Notes under the pieces: generated by a model
The model's input: only the letters and a program-made list of their open reading frames with translations
Databases searched by the model: none
What the model was told of the DNA's origin: nothing
Part shown: positions 10,530 through 23,188 of the stretch, piece after piece
Layout of the letters: each line of letters starts with the position of its first letter
Position numbering within the stretch: the first letter of the stretch is position 1
NCBI GenBank assembly: GCA_025055075.1
Contig: JANWYV010000004.1
Coordinates: 124,001 to 188,000 of the forward strand
Direction: 5' to 3'
Source of the DNA: Blastocatellia bacterium
GTDB taxonomy: Bacteria; Acidobacteriota; Blastocatellia; HR10
Length of the DNA: 64,000 nt
Translations under genes and position numbers: made by a program

Positions 10530-10976
10530 TCACGCCGATGGCTCGCGCACCGTCAGGACCGGACAGCGCGCCAAGCGCACGATCTTCTCGGCGATGGAGC
10601 CGAAGACCAGATGCCGCCATCCCGTGCGCCCGTGCGTCGCGATGACGATCAGGTCCACGTTTTTCTCGTCCGCCGTTCGCAGGATCTGCTCGGCCACATC
10701 GCCATGCGCGATGATCGGATGGACGGCGACGCGCGTCTGCAGATCGTTCACGAGTGCGGTCATCTGTCGCTCAGCATCTTCATGGAGCAGCCGCTCGTAT
10801 TCGGGCACGTCGAAGTGATACGTCGGCCGCGGCTCCAGATACGGGATCGCGGGAACGACATGAACGATGTATAACTCGGCATTGAACGCCTCGGCTAACG
10901 GAATGGCCAGATCGAAAGCTCGTCGAGCGGCTTCGCTGAAGTCCGTTGGACACAGGATGCGTTTGAATTGCAACAT
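10530..10976 (-). CDS. Universal stress protein, UspA family
   Basis: A 148-residue single-domain UspA protein: MLQFKRILCPTDFSEAARRAFD at the N-terminus, an HVVP strand, and the nucleotide-binding tail VIATHGRTGWRHLVFGS...CPVLTV. ATP-binding members have this GRTG...GS arrangement, so nucleotide binding is likely; the cellular role is stress-related but unspecified. The ATG at 10976 has GGAGGG in front; longer in-frame starts overlap rtcA and lack homology. It is convergent with the PLP-enzyme gene and 80 bases downstream of rtcA. A second UspA domain occurs fused to the PGK-like protein at 5122. Confidence 0.93.
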   Translation of the reverse strand: MLQFKRILCPTDFSEAARRAFDLAIPLAEAFNAELYIVHVVPAIPYLEPRPTYHFDVPEYERLLHEDAERQMTALVNDLQTRVAVHPIIAHGDVAEQILRTADEKNVDLIVIATHGRTGWRHLVFGSIAEKIVRLARCPVLTVREPSA

Positions 10977-11056
10977 GCGTCCCTCCATTTGGGGATCTCC
11001 CACACGATCCACCGCAGATCGCGTGAGGCATAAAGCGTCTCGCCCTGAGCGCCTCT

Positions 11057-12136
11057 TCACAAGAGGCTCGGCTCTGTCGCTCCAGGACGAAAGCCCACAC
11101 CTTCGACAGAGATCATCCCCGGCTTCCCCACTTCTCCCTGCACTTCGAACTTCACGGGCAAGAATTGCTCGATGACCCACACATTGGTCAACAGGTGATG
11201 GGTGAGCTCAGAGACGGTGATCGTCGAACGCCCCTCGGCCAAAGCCATGTAGAGGACGAGTTGATCGGCCAGATGCCGATCCACCACTTTCCCAGAACGG
11301 TGATGTGCCATCAGCGCACGGTGCACTTCATCGGCGACCATCTCAGCGCGCTTCCCGATCTCGCCCAGCGCTCCGAATCCCGCGACGACCTCTCCATAGT
11401 GAGCGAAGACGAAGAGGCCCGTCCCTCTTCCGAGAGCTGGAGCTTGCACCAGCTCCACCTCGGCCACAAGCTCATATTGAGCCAGCCGTTGAATCAATCG
11501 CCGACCAAGACGTTCGGCGATCGAGAGGGGAAGATTGGAGACGACCGCCAAGCCTTCGATTTTGATCAACTCTTCCCGCTTGATCAGCTCAATCGCCGAG
11601 AGCCGTTCCACCGGCTCGATGTCCGCTTCGACGATTCCTCCGCCCTGAGGATACCATCCCCAGCGAATCGTCCTCGCGCTCGCGCGTCCTCCCATGCGCT
11701 GGAGCGCAGGCAAAAAGACCTTCTCCACATACGTCGTGGGGGGACTGAAGGGCACGTGCGTGCCGCCTTTGAGGACCAAATGCGTGGGACGCGGCGCAAA
11801 GAGTAAGGCAGGCAGAACAGCTTGGAAGATCAGGCTCACGGATCCAGCGCTCGCCCGAATCTTGCTCACATCGAATTCGTAGACGCCTCCCTCGCACTTC
11901 CCCGGCATGAAGATAAGTAGCTCCGAGCCCAATTCGTCCCCGAGCACACGCCCCCGCGTGATGTCTCGGATCGCGCGCACGGCCGTCAGGTGCTGCGGTT
12001 GTAGCCCCGGAACCTTCCGCCCGCGACGGATGTTGACGATCTCCACCTCGCGCGCGAGCAAGGCCGCGAGCGCCAAGCTCGTCCGCAGGATTTGCCCTCC
12101 TCCCTCGCCAACCGATCCGTCTATGCGCACGACCAT
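11057..12136 (-). CDS. rtcA: RNA 3'-terminal phosphate cyclase
   Basis: RtcA uses ATP to convert RNA 3'-phosphate ends to 2',3'-cyclic phosphates. The 359-residue protein has the signature IDGSVGEGGGQILRTSLALA, the block KIRASAGSVSLIFQAVLPALLFA, and VVDRHLADQLVLYMALAEG, whose His is the adenylylated nucleophile of the family. It is close to the usual 340 residues. No rtcB, rtcR or RNA ligase gene is adjacent, unlike the Escherichia coli rtcBA operon. uspA follows on the same strand. Confidence 0.95.
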   Translation of the reverse strand: MVVRIDGSVGEGGGQILRTSLALAALLAREVEIVNIRRGRKVPGLQPQHLTAVRAIRDITRGRVLGDELGSELLIFMPGKCEGGVYEFDVSKIRASAGSVSLIFQAVLPALLFAPRPTHLVLKGGTHVPFSPPTTYVEKVFLPALQRMGGRASARTIRWGWYPQGGGIVEADIEPVERLSAIELIKREELIKIEGLAVVSNLPLSIAERLGRRLIQRLAQYELVAEVELVQAPALGRGTGLFVFAHYGEVVAGFGALGEIGKRAEMVADEVHRALMAHHRSGKVVDRHLADQLVLYMALAEGRSTITVSELTHHLLTNVWVIEQFLPVKFEVQGEVGKPGMISVEGVGFRPGATEPSLL

Positions 12137-12764
12137 GGCCCGACTCCCCGAAAAACGTCACAAGCGACGAGGACGAGATGCCCCGCCTTCGCCACTTGCG
12201 CTCACACGGGCGCCAACCACCATTTATTTTAGCGGGCGCGCGGCAGGGCCTCCAACGGCGCTGGTCGAGCGAATCGAAAGCTCCGCTCACCAGTGAGGAA
12301 AATCATCTTTGCGTTCGCGATTCACATCGCATGCGCATCTTCGATTGGATTCGCCTGCGCCTGAACGGCCGTGATCGCAATAGCTCCGATGTCCTCCATC
12401 CTACGCTGTGCGAGAGATCGTCCGTTGGTTTCCGTCGCAGAATGGAACCGATGGTCCTAGCTCCGGCTAATCGTTCGGTCGGCTTACAGGCGATGCTGTC
12501 AACGCGCGCTCACCGTCCCCTCGGAGGCTGCTTCAAATGCAGATGTTCGGGGGGACGCCGATTCCTCGCAAGCGGAGAGACAGCCTAGGTGGAGAACGAG
12601 CGCCCCTTGCCAATTGCTGTGGATCGCTCTGGTAGGGGACGAGAGTTCTTCCGAGACCGGATGGTAAAAATCCAGCCGCCGGCGAGGAGCCATCCTAGTT
12701 GGGGGCGAGAATTCTTCCGAGGCCCACCTCGAGGGCTTGAGAGCAAATTCATCCCCGCCACGCC
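12137..12764. other. 628-base stretch without a convincing gene
   Basis: Open frames on both strands here are short, rich in Arg/Ser, lack ribosome sites and resemble no family I know. The right part holds a pair of near-identical short direct repeats (separate entry). The left end should contain the rtcA promoter. I see no tRNA cloverleaf or strong intrinsic terminator. Confidence 0.6.
12629..12722. repeat. Pair of direct repeats, about 27 bases, 65 bases apart
   Basis: Copy 1 (12629-12656) contains GACGAGAGTTCTTCCGAG and copy 2 (12694-12722) contains GGCGAGAATTCTTCCGAG; both follow a CTAG/GTAG plus G-run. A weaker third copy of the left half (CCTAGGTGGAGAACGAG) lies at 12584-12600. The block lies downstream of the barrel gene and upstream of rtcA. 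Confidence 0.5.
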
Positions 12765-13374
12765 TCAGAAGCGGAGGCCCAGGCCGAGAGAGAATTGAAA
12801 GTTATGGCCAATGAAGCGCTCGGACTGAATCGGCCCGGATGTCGATAGGCTCGTTCGACTCCCGAACCGAACGATATGGTCGCCAAACTCGAAGCGAACG
12901 ACCACGCGACTCCTGTGCGGGGGATAAATCTCGAAGACCCCTCCCACGTCCGCAGCGAAATTTCCCTGCGCCAGCCGCGCGACCACGGGCATGGCCCCAT
13001 CCGGGCTGATGAGGAAATCCTTGTCAAGATTGAGAGCCCCTATCCTGGCCTTCGTAAACAATCCCACTCTCGTGAAGCGTCGCCCCACCTTCGCTCCCCA
13101 TAACCATTGGGTTTTCCAGCCATCAGCGATCTTCGGATCTGGAGAAAGGACGTTCACAACCATCTCAAGCGTGACCTGATCGTTCAGGTCATACCCGATG
13201 CGTCCCCCAATGCCGATCAGAGTTCTCCTTGGTTGCCCCTTGATGCTGCGCATATGGCCGATCGCCGGCGTTTGCACGCCCACCTCAAATCGAGATTGCG
13301 CGAGCGTCATCCGATTTGGGGAAGAGCACGATCCATATACCGAGCACCAACGGGAACGCTTTGATAGGCCTCAC
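12765..13374 (-). pseudogene. Outer-membrane beta-barrel-like protein with a frameshift after the signal peptide
   Basis: The main frame (12765-13310, 181 residues) alternates polar and hydrophobic residues in repeated beta strands (GIGGRIGYDLNDQVTLEM, VVVRFEFGDHIV) and ends GHNFQFSLGLGLRF. The terminal Phe is typical of outer-membrane barrels. It lacks a signal peptide. A GTG at 13374 with AGGAGGGG in front opens another frame encoding RPIKAFPLVLGIWIVLFP, a good signal sequence. Removing one base near CCCC (about 13321-13324) would join the frames into a signal peptide running through TLAQS and then RFEVGVQ. It could be a sequencing or assembly error, a recent inactivation, or less likely a programmed shift. 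Function unknown. Confidence 0.6.
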
Positions 13375-13589
13375 AGCTCCCCTCCTATCGGCCTTTGTCA
13401 ACCACAATGGGCACACCCAACGCCCACTCCGCCAATCGGCGCCAATTATCAGCGAACCGCGAAGGGCTCATCAAGCCTCAACATCTCCGAGCACTCGGGA
13501 ATGAACATCGCGTCCGCGGTCTCGCGCGTCACGACGAGGGCGTCCCCTTACCAATCCCCGTAGCCCGGACGTGCGAGGTCAAGTATTGG

Positions 13590-13610
13590 GCCTCCTTTGC
13601 CAAAGGAGGC
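13590..13610. repeat. Perfect 9-base-stem hairpin downstream of queC
   Basis: GCCTCCTTT (13590-13598) and AAAGGAGGC (13602-13610) are perfect complements around a 3-base loop, 17 bases beyond the queC stop. No T-run follows on the minus strand, so it is at best an atypical terminator or an mRNA 3'-end stabilising structure. The remaining 13375-13589 holds no gene I can support. Confidence 0.6.
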
Positions 13611-13626
13611 AGGAATAGGATCTCTC

Positions 13627-14295
13627 TTACAGCGAATGAGCGTAGGCGGTGGGATCAGCGAGACCAGCTTGCGCGAAGGCTTGTTGGCGCTCAGCGCATT
13701 TGCTGCAGCGGCCACAATGCTGTTGGCCAACGGGAGCGAGGCAAGAGAACGTCAGCTCCAGCGGCAGATGGCGGCCGCGTTGGATGATCTCCGACTTCGA
13801 AAGTCCGCGATACGGTGCCAAGATCGTGAGCTGATGGGCTAACCCCTGGCTCAACGTTCGCTCCATGAGCGAGAGGAAGGCAGGCGTCGCATCTGGAAAG
13901 GGATTCCCTTCGAGCAAACCGAGGGCGATCGTCGAAACTCCGCGCAGCGCACAGAAGATGGCCGCTTTCGCCACCAAGATGATGTTGCGTCCAGGCAGAT
14001 AGACCGAGTCCCACGCCGCCTCATATTCGGGGACTCCATCCCCAGTCACGCTCCAATGCCCTCCATAGACATCGTCCACGGGAAGCTGCATCACAGTGAG
14101 CGGATGAAGGCGCTCATCGCGCAGCCGATCTAAGAATTGCCGCAGCCAATACAACTCGACGTCCTCCCACCGAAGTCCGCTTCGGATGTAGACCGGAAAG
14201 ACGCGCGCGTATTGCGGCAGCACCTCGGCCGTGAGGACAGCACTATCTAACCCTCCGCTCGTGAGAACACAAATGGCCGATGAAGATTCATTCAC
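13627..14295 (-). CDS. queC: 7-cyano-7-deazaguanine synthase
   Basis: QueC converts 7-carboxy-7-deazaguanine to preQ0 in the queuosine pathway, using ATP and ammonia. The 222-residue protein has the PP-loop LTSGGLDSAV, the family motif SVYLPGRNIILVAKAAIFC, and the C-terminal zinc site formed by Cys residues in FSCLAPVGQQHCGRCSKCAER. Length is normal. Other queuosine genes (queD, queE, queF) are not in the window. gyrB ends 85 bases upstream on the same strand. Confidence 0.95.
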   Translation of the reverse strand: MNESSSAICVLTSGGLDSAVLTAEVLPQYARVFPVYIRSGLRWEDVELYWLRQFLDRLRDERLHPLTVMQLPVDDVYGGHWSVTGDGVPEYEAAWDSVYLPGRNIILVAKAAIFCALRGVSTIALGLLEGNPFPDATPAFLSLMERTLSQGLAHQLTILAPYRGLSKSEIIQRGRHLPLELTFSCLAPVGQQHCGRCSKCAERQQAFAQAGLADPTAYAHSL

Positions 14296-14380
14296 CGACG
14301 ACCTCCCTTCCTCTCCATCCGCTGCGGGAGAAGATCACCGCTTGGTGAAGAGCCTTCGACCGGTTCACCCTTTTGGCCCC

Positions 14381-18077
<3,697 letters not shown>

Positions 18078-18257
18078 ATCTCTGGCCGATCCCTCCGCCG
18101 CTCCCCGTTCTCCCCACTCTTCGCTCCAGCCGAGAGGAGGAGGAATCGCCGCGAGGGATCGGAAAGACACTTCTTTACAGATCTCGCGCCATTCGATGTT
18201 CTCGTCGAATCGGCGATGCTGCGATCCGGAGGCGTCTTCTCCCCGAACTCGCTCCGT

Positions 18258-21200
18258 TCAATTGATGATCGAAATACGCTCGCTCAAAGCCGAGCTGCTC
18301 CGCCCCGCGCGATCAATCGCCGTGACGCGGAATCGTCCGGTACGCGTGAAGACCGTTCTCGGCACAGCCCACGTGAACTGCCGAGCATCGCCTGGGATAT
18401 TGTCTCCGACGATATTCCCTTGAGCATCGCGCAGGGGCTCGAACGTGCGCCCATCGTCGAAGGAGAACTCGATCCGATGACGCGCGATCCCGACATCATC
18501 GGAAGCCTGCCAAGCGATCGTCAGCGGTCGCCCCGCGACGAAGAAGCGCCCCGGAGTGCCCACGTCGAAGACGACCACTGAACCGATGTCCGGCGGCGCT
18601 CCGTCTACGGCGAAATCGCCATCACTGCGATCCTCGCCGATGTTCCCTGCCAAGTCGCGGCAGCGCACGAGCACGCGCCCGCGCGTCGTGGAGAGACCCT
18701 CGGGGATGTTCCATGTGAACGAGCGCACATCCGCCGGGATCCGCGCAGCCAGAGGCGTGAAATTCGCGCCCCCATCCGTGGAGACCGAGAGATCGCAATT
18801 CGCCACGCTCACGTTATCGCTCGCTTCCCACGTGATCTCAAACGGCTCTCCTGCGCGCGCGACCTCGCCGCCATTGGGACGGATGACGCGCACGACGGGC
18901 TCCTCGCGATCGCTGCGCCCGATTTGGAAGTCTCCATCGCTCACATCGGTCGCCGCATTATCGAAGAAGTCGCGCGCGGTGACGCACACCCGCGCTGTGG
19001 AAGATAGCAAGCCCTCGGGGACCTCCCACACGAACGACCGTTTATCACCCCCCACGCGCCCAAGCAAGATCGAGCACGTGCGCCCGCTGTCAAGCGAGAG
19101 CGCGATCTCATGCAGGAAGATGCCCACATTGTCCGAGGATTCCCATGCGATCGGCAACAAAGTCCCCGCTAAGACGAATTCGCCGCCGTTGGGACTGATC
19201 ACGCGCACGCTTGGCGGCGTCACGTCCGCCGGAGGCGCAAGGCGAGAGAACTCCGAGGTATTTCCGGCCTCGTCGGTCGTCGTCAGCGTCACCGGGTCTC
19301 GTATCGAAATCCCGGCGAGCAAGATTTCGAACGTTCCGTCCGGATTCGGCGTGATCCCCTGCACCAGGCATCGCTTTCCTTCTCCGAACCCCGTCGGATC
19401 GGGATCCGCCACGTAGACATCTATTCGCGCAGCCGCCGGGTTGACTGTATCTATTCGTCCTCGAAGGAGGACGCCTGCCGAAACCTCCCACAGCTCGCGG
19501 ATGACGGGGAAATTCACCAGCGCGTTCGGCCCATCATCGGCGTCGCCCACGTCATTGGGCGTCACGCCATCGCCGCCCAGATCAATGCCTAAACCGCCGT
19601 TGGCGAAGAAGGCATTACATCCGATCCGATTCCCACGGCTCGGCGCCTCCTCGCCATCAACGATCATGATGCCTGCGCGAGCGTTATAGGCGATGGTATT
19701 GGCCGCGGCGAGCGTCGTCCCCCCGATGGCCGTATTCTGCGCGCCGAGGATGGCGATACCGTGTCCACCATTCGGCAGCCGAGATCTGCCCTCCCGATCC
19801 GTCGTGCCAATGAAGTTCCCGACAATCTGATTGCTGTTCGCCCCGCGCGCCAGCGTGATCCCATCCCCCGAATTCCCCGCAATGATGTTACCGCTTGAGG
19901 GCTCGAGTCCTCCGATGAGATTCTCGCGCGCGCCAGCCGTCACCAAGATCCCGCTTCCACCATTGGGGATGACGCGTGCCAGCGTTGGATCGAGACCAAT
20001 GACATTCCCAGCGATTTGGTTGGAAAAGGCATCGGCCATGCGAACACCATTTTGCGCATTGCCGGAGATGACGTTGCGCGCGACTTCCGCGCTTCCCCCG
20101 ATGAGGTTACTATGTGCTCCGCCGATGAGCGTGACGCCATCCCCTCCATTGGGAAGAGCTCGTCGCCCAGTCGCATCCACGCCGATCCAATTTCCTTGCA
20201 CCTGATTCCCAAAGACGCCAACGATTTGAACACCGCTCCCCGAATTCCCGGAGATGAGATTCCCAGCCCCCGGCTCGCGCCCTCCGATCACGTTATCCCG
20301 CGCTCCACTGATGAAGATCCCCGCCCCGCCGTTAGGCAATGCGCTCAATCCATCGGCCGTCGTCCCGATGTAATTTCCCAAAATGAGGTTCCCGAAAGTC
20401 GGGAAGTCCAACTCGATCCCATTGCTGCGATTGCCTGAGATGACGTTCCGATCGGTCGGAGCTGTCCCTCCGATGAGGTTCGCCTGCGTGCGATTTCGCG
20501 TGATCAAAACGCCGTAGAGCCCGTTCCCGATGCTTCGCCGTCCGGTCGGATCCGTCCCGATATAGCAGCCGCGCACGATGTTCCCCGTCGCAGCGCCAGA
20601 CTCCGGTGGATCCACGATGATCTTCACGCCATTGCCCTCAAACCCATTGATCACCAATCCGGCAATGACGTTGAGCGATGATGTGATCACGAGCCCATCG
20701 GCCAGACCAGCTCGCCGACCATTCAACACGATGATCGGTGCCCCTCTCCATCCCGGTTGCGTCGTCCCATCAATCGTCGTTCCTCCATCCGCCAATCGCG
20801 GCAGAGGTCCTAACACGCCGTCCACTTCGATCGTGAAGACGCCGTCTCGGCGTTCCGACTCCGGAATATTGAACGCGATCACTTCGGGGGCTTTCGATTG
20901 CCCTACGACGTCGCGATTGGGCGGCATGCCATTGGCCGCGAGAATGGCCTCTCGCAGTGAGACGCGACCATCTTCGCGAATCGTATCGGCCGTCGTCGTC
21001 ACGACGATGCGAGAGGCCTCGGTCACGGCGATGAGCCATCCCCCCTGACGCCGCTCCGCGATGAGCAGATCATCCAGAGCGTCGCGATTCACCCGCGCTG
21101 CCAGAATCGCCGCCACCGGATCGCTCGTCTCCATATCGAACGCCTCTCCGAATCCCCCTCCTTGATCTCCCATCAACAACACGATCCGATTTCGATGGGC

Positions 21201-22271
21201 GAGCACGACAGCGACATCCCGATATCCATCGGCATCGAAATGGCCGGCCGCGAGCGCCGATGTGGACCCTCCCACGAACCATTTTCCTCTCTTGGAGAAT
21301 CCCCCACGCGCCGTTCCGAGGAAGAGCTGCACGTTCCCAGTTCTGTCGCTCAGCGCGATGTCGGCCCGTCCGTCCAAATCGAAATCCTCGAGCACGAGGT
21401 CCGTCGGCTCGGAATCCACTGAGAGGGACGTCGGCGTCAGAAACCCTGTCGTCGTCCCATGGGCCCACACGACCCCTTGACGATGAGCGAGGACGAGATC
21501 CCCATGCCCGTCTCGATCGAGATCAGCGATCCGAAGAGCAATCGGATCGGCCACTTCCCAGAGCGGGAGGAGGCCCGCGCGCTCGAAACGTCCGTCGCCG
21601 CGCCCGACTAGAAGAATCACTCGCGTCGGCGCGGCGAAGGCGAGGACGATGTCCATACGCCCATCGCCAGTGATGTCACCAACGGCGATAGCCTGCGCCG
21701 GTTCCTCCAGCATGACTTCCCGCCGATCGGCTACCCCTCCTCGTCCGTCTCCGAGCAAAAGCGCCAAGAGTGGTGCTTCAGTGAACGCCACGACAATATC
21801 CGCGCGCCCGTCCTGCGTGACATCTGCCACGACGCCTTCGACGATCTCTCCCGATCCGAGATCGAAGGTGAGGCCCGAGCAGAAGCGACCGTCCGCCCGC
21901 CGGGTTTTCACCGTCAGCGTGGCGTGTCCACCCTCGTCGCCGAAGAGCAAAAGATCAGCCAGGCCGTCTCCATTGAAATCCTCGAACGCGAGCTTCTGCG
22001 GCCAGGCGCGACGCTCCCCATCAATCCACGCGGCCGCACTAAGAAGCCCAGTCCCCGTGGAGCACTCCACACCCTGGGCGAAAATGGCTTCATCTCCGAG
22101 TACACGGAAATTCACCCGAGGCCGAGCGCGAGGATCAAGCCGCACGAGCGATGGGTTCGACGAACTCGAGGACGACACGACATCTGGTCCCATCCAGCTC
22201 CCCCGCGAGACGAACACCACAGCGACCCCAACGACGAACGCTCCGGCAGCGACAAACCGCAAGTGCCTCAT
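18258..22271 (-). CDS. Large secreted protein: FG-GAP repeats, CSLREA-like/right-handed beta-helix, three Ig-like NGGE repeats
   Basis: This 1337-residue protein has an N-terminal signal/anchor (RFVAAGAFVVGVAVVFV). About 85-410 contain FG-GAP/VCBS-type repeats (DFNGDGLADLLL, DLDRDGHGDLVLA, DFDLDGRADIALS), probably a calcium-binding propeller. Around 420-450 is a CSLREA-like motif with RVSLREAILAANG. About 470-950 is a parallel beta-helix region with repeated NLIGG, NVISGN and NGGxGI motifs. Three tandem domains of about 103-112 residues begin near 1018, 1123 and 1226, each with NGGE (degenerate in the last) and IxWxxSD(N/D)V, resembling the Kre9/KNH-like surface family. There is no catalytic motif; it is likely a surface or adhesion protein. 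AGGAGGAG precedes the ATG. Confidence 0.88.
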   Translation of the reverse strand: MRHLRFVAAGAFVVGVAVVFVSRGSWMGPDVVSSSSSSNPSLVRLDPRARPRVNFRVLGDEAIFAQGVECSTGTGLLSAAAWIDGERRAWPQKLAFEDFNGDGLADLLLFGDEGGHATLTVKTRRADGRFCSGLTFDLGSGEIVEGVVADVTQDGRADIVVAFTEAPLLALLLGDGRGGVADRREVMLEEPAQAIAVGDITGDGRMDIVLAFAAPTRVILLVGRGDGRFERAGLLPLWEVADPIALRIADLDRDGHGDLVLAHRQGVVWAHGTTTGFLTPTSLSVDSEPTDLVLEDFDLDGRADIALSDRTGNVQLFLGTARGGFSKRGKWFVGGSTSALAAGHFDADGYRDVAVVLAHRNRIVLLMGDQGGGFGEAFDMETSDPVAAILAARVNRDALDDLLIAERRQGGWLIAVTEASRIVVTTTADTIREDGRVSLREAILAANGMPPNRDVVGQSKAPEVIAFNIPESERRDGVFTIEVDGVLGPLPRLADGGTTIDGTTQPGWRGAPIIVLNGRRAGLADGLVITSSLNVIAGLVINGFEGNGVKIIVDPPESGAATGNIVRGCYIGTDPTGRRSIGNGLYGVLITRNRTQANLIGGTAPTDRNVISGNRSNGIELDFPTFGNLILGNYIGTTADGLSALPNGGAGIFISGARDNVIGGREPGAGNLISGNSGSGVQIVGVFGNQVQGNWIGVDATGRRALPNGGDGVTLIGGAHSNLIGGSAEVARNVISGNAQNGVRMADAFSNQIAGNVIGLDPTLARVIPNGGSGILVTAGARENLIGGLEPSSGNIIAGNSGDGITLARGANSNQIVGNFIGTTDREGRSRLPNGGHGIAILGAQNTAIGGTTLAAANTIAYNARAGIMIVDGEEAPSRGNRIGCNAFFANGGLGIDLGGDGVTPNDVGDADDGPNALVNFPVIRELWEVSAGVLLRGRIDTVNPAAARIDVYVADPDPTGFGEGKRCLVQGITPNPDGTFEILLAGISIRDPVTLTTTDEAGNTSEFSRLAPPADVTPPSVRVISPNGGEFVLAGTLLPIAWESSDNVGIFLHEIALSLDSGRTCSILLGRVGGDKRSFVWEVPEGLLSSTARVCVTARDFFDNAATDVSDGDFQIGRSDREEPVVRVIRPNGGEVARAGEPFEITWEASDNVSVANCDLSVSTDGGANFTPLAARIPADVRSFTWNIPEGLSTTRGRVLVRCRDLAGNIGEDRSDGDFAVDGAPPDIGSVVVFDVGTPGRFFVAGRPLTIAWQASDDVGIARHRIEFSFDDGRTFEPLRDAQGNIVGDNIPGDARQFTWAVPRTVFTRTGRFRVTAIDRAGRSSSALSERISIIN

Positions 22272-22580
22272 AGCTCCTCCTGTTCACAGTTCCCACGTAA
22301 TCCCAAGGATCGCGCGGGACGCCAATGAGCTGAAACCGCTTCGACTTCTTCTCAGCCACGCCGCGTGTTCCTCCATCCCGTGAGTCGCACGGCGAGCGCT
22401 CTTCGCACGATGGGGCTATGGTATATCCGAGACCCAACTCTGTCAACGGCAGAGACGATGGCCTCCATACGCGCGGGGTCTCCCAATGTCGCCGAACTGC
22501 GCGACGGGCGGCTTTCCGTCTCACCGAGGAGCTGGTAAAATTGCCCCTTTCGATAATCCGAAAATCAAGGAGGAGGAGCG
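22272..22580. other. Divergent intergenic region between the FG-GAP protein and tpx
   Basis: The 309-base gap holds a good minus-strand promoter match at 22418-22446 and the tpx leader with its GGAGGAGGAG ribosome site. No open frame here has coding character. Confidence 0.6.
22418..22446 (-). promoter_or_regulatory. Sigma-70-type promoter for the large FG-GAP/beta-helix gene
   Basis: Reading the minus strand, TTGACA (22446-22441) is a perfect -35 box, followed by a 17-base spacer and TACCAT (22423-22418) as -10. Transcription would start near 22411 and leave a leader of about 140 bases before the ATG at 22271. Confidence 0.5.
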
Positions 22581-23102
22581 ATGACAATCGAACGACCCGG
22601 TGCCGTCACACTTCGAGGGAATCCGCTCACGCTCGTGGGACCGGAAATCAAAGTCGGGGACAAGGCGCCTGACTTCACGGTCCTCACGACGGATCTCACC
22701 CCGTTCCAGTTCAGCTCGACGCGGGGGAAGGTGCGGATCATCAGCTCGGTGCCGTCGCTTGATACGCCCGTCTGCGATGCGCAGACCCGTCGCTTCAACG
22801 AAGAAGCGGCCAAATTGCCGGGCGTCGAGATCCTCACCATCAGTATGGACTTGCCGTTCGCGCAGAAGCGATGGTGCGGCGCTGCCGGTATTGATCGCGT
22901 CGCGTGCTATTCCGATTATCGCGATGCGTCGTTCGGCCTCGCCTATGGGACGCTGATCAAGGAGTTGCGCCTGGATACGCGCGCTGTCTTCGTCGTAGAC
23001 GCCGACGATACAGTGCGCTATGTCGAATACGTCCCGGAGATCGCCAACCACCCCAATTACGAGGCCGTCCTAGAAGCGGCACGAAAGCTCATCGGAAGTT
23101 GA
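22581..23102 (+). CDS. tpx: Thiol peroxidase, Tpx-type peroxiredoxin
   Basis: Tpx reduces hydrogen peroxide and alkyl hydroperoxides with thioredoxin. The 173-residue protein has VGDKAPDFTVL, the peroxidatic Cys in SSVPSLDTPVCDAQTRRF (usual SLDTPVCxxxTxxFN) and the resolving Cys in the RWCGAAGID segment, the atypical 2-Cys arrangement of Tpx. Length is standard. AAGGAGGAGGAGCG precedes the ATG. The SpoIID-like gene follows on the same strand. Confidence 0.96.
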   Translation: MTIERPGAVTLRGNPLTLVGPEIKVGDKAPDFTVLTTDLTPFQFSSTRGKVRIISSVPSLDTPVCDAQTRRFNEEAAKLPGVEILTISMDLPFAQKRWCGAAGIDRVACYSDYRDASFGLAYGTLIKELRLDTRAVFVVDADDTVRYVEYVPEIANHPNYEAVLEAARKLIGS

Positions 23103-23188
23103 AGGGCCTCGTGGGCGAAGCCCGATCGTCGTTGTCGGCCTTTGGGCTTCGCCTCTCCCCAGGGGAACGCGCCGCCGCATCTTCAACG

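Noticed and set aside
12178-12588. 136-codon open frame in the rtcA upstream gap
   Set aside because: There is no ribosome site or hydrophobic core, composition is biased, and nothing resembles a known family; not enough to call a gene.
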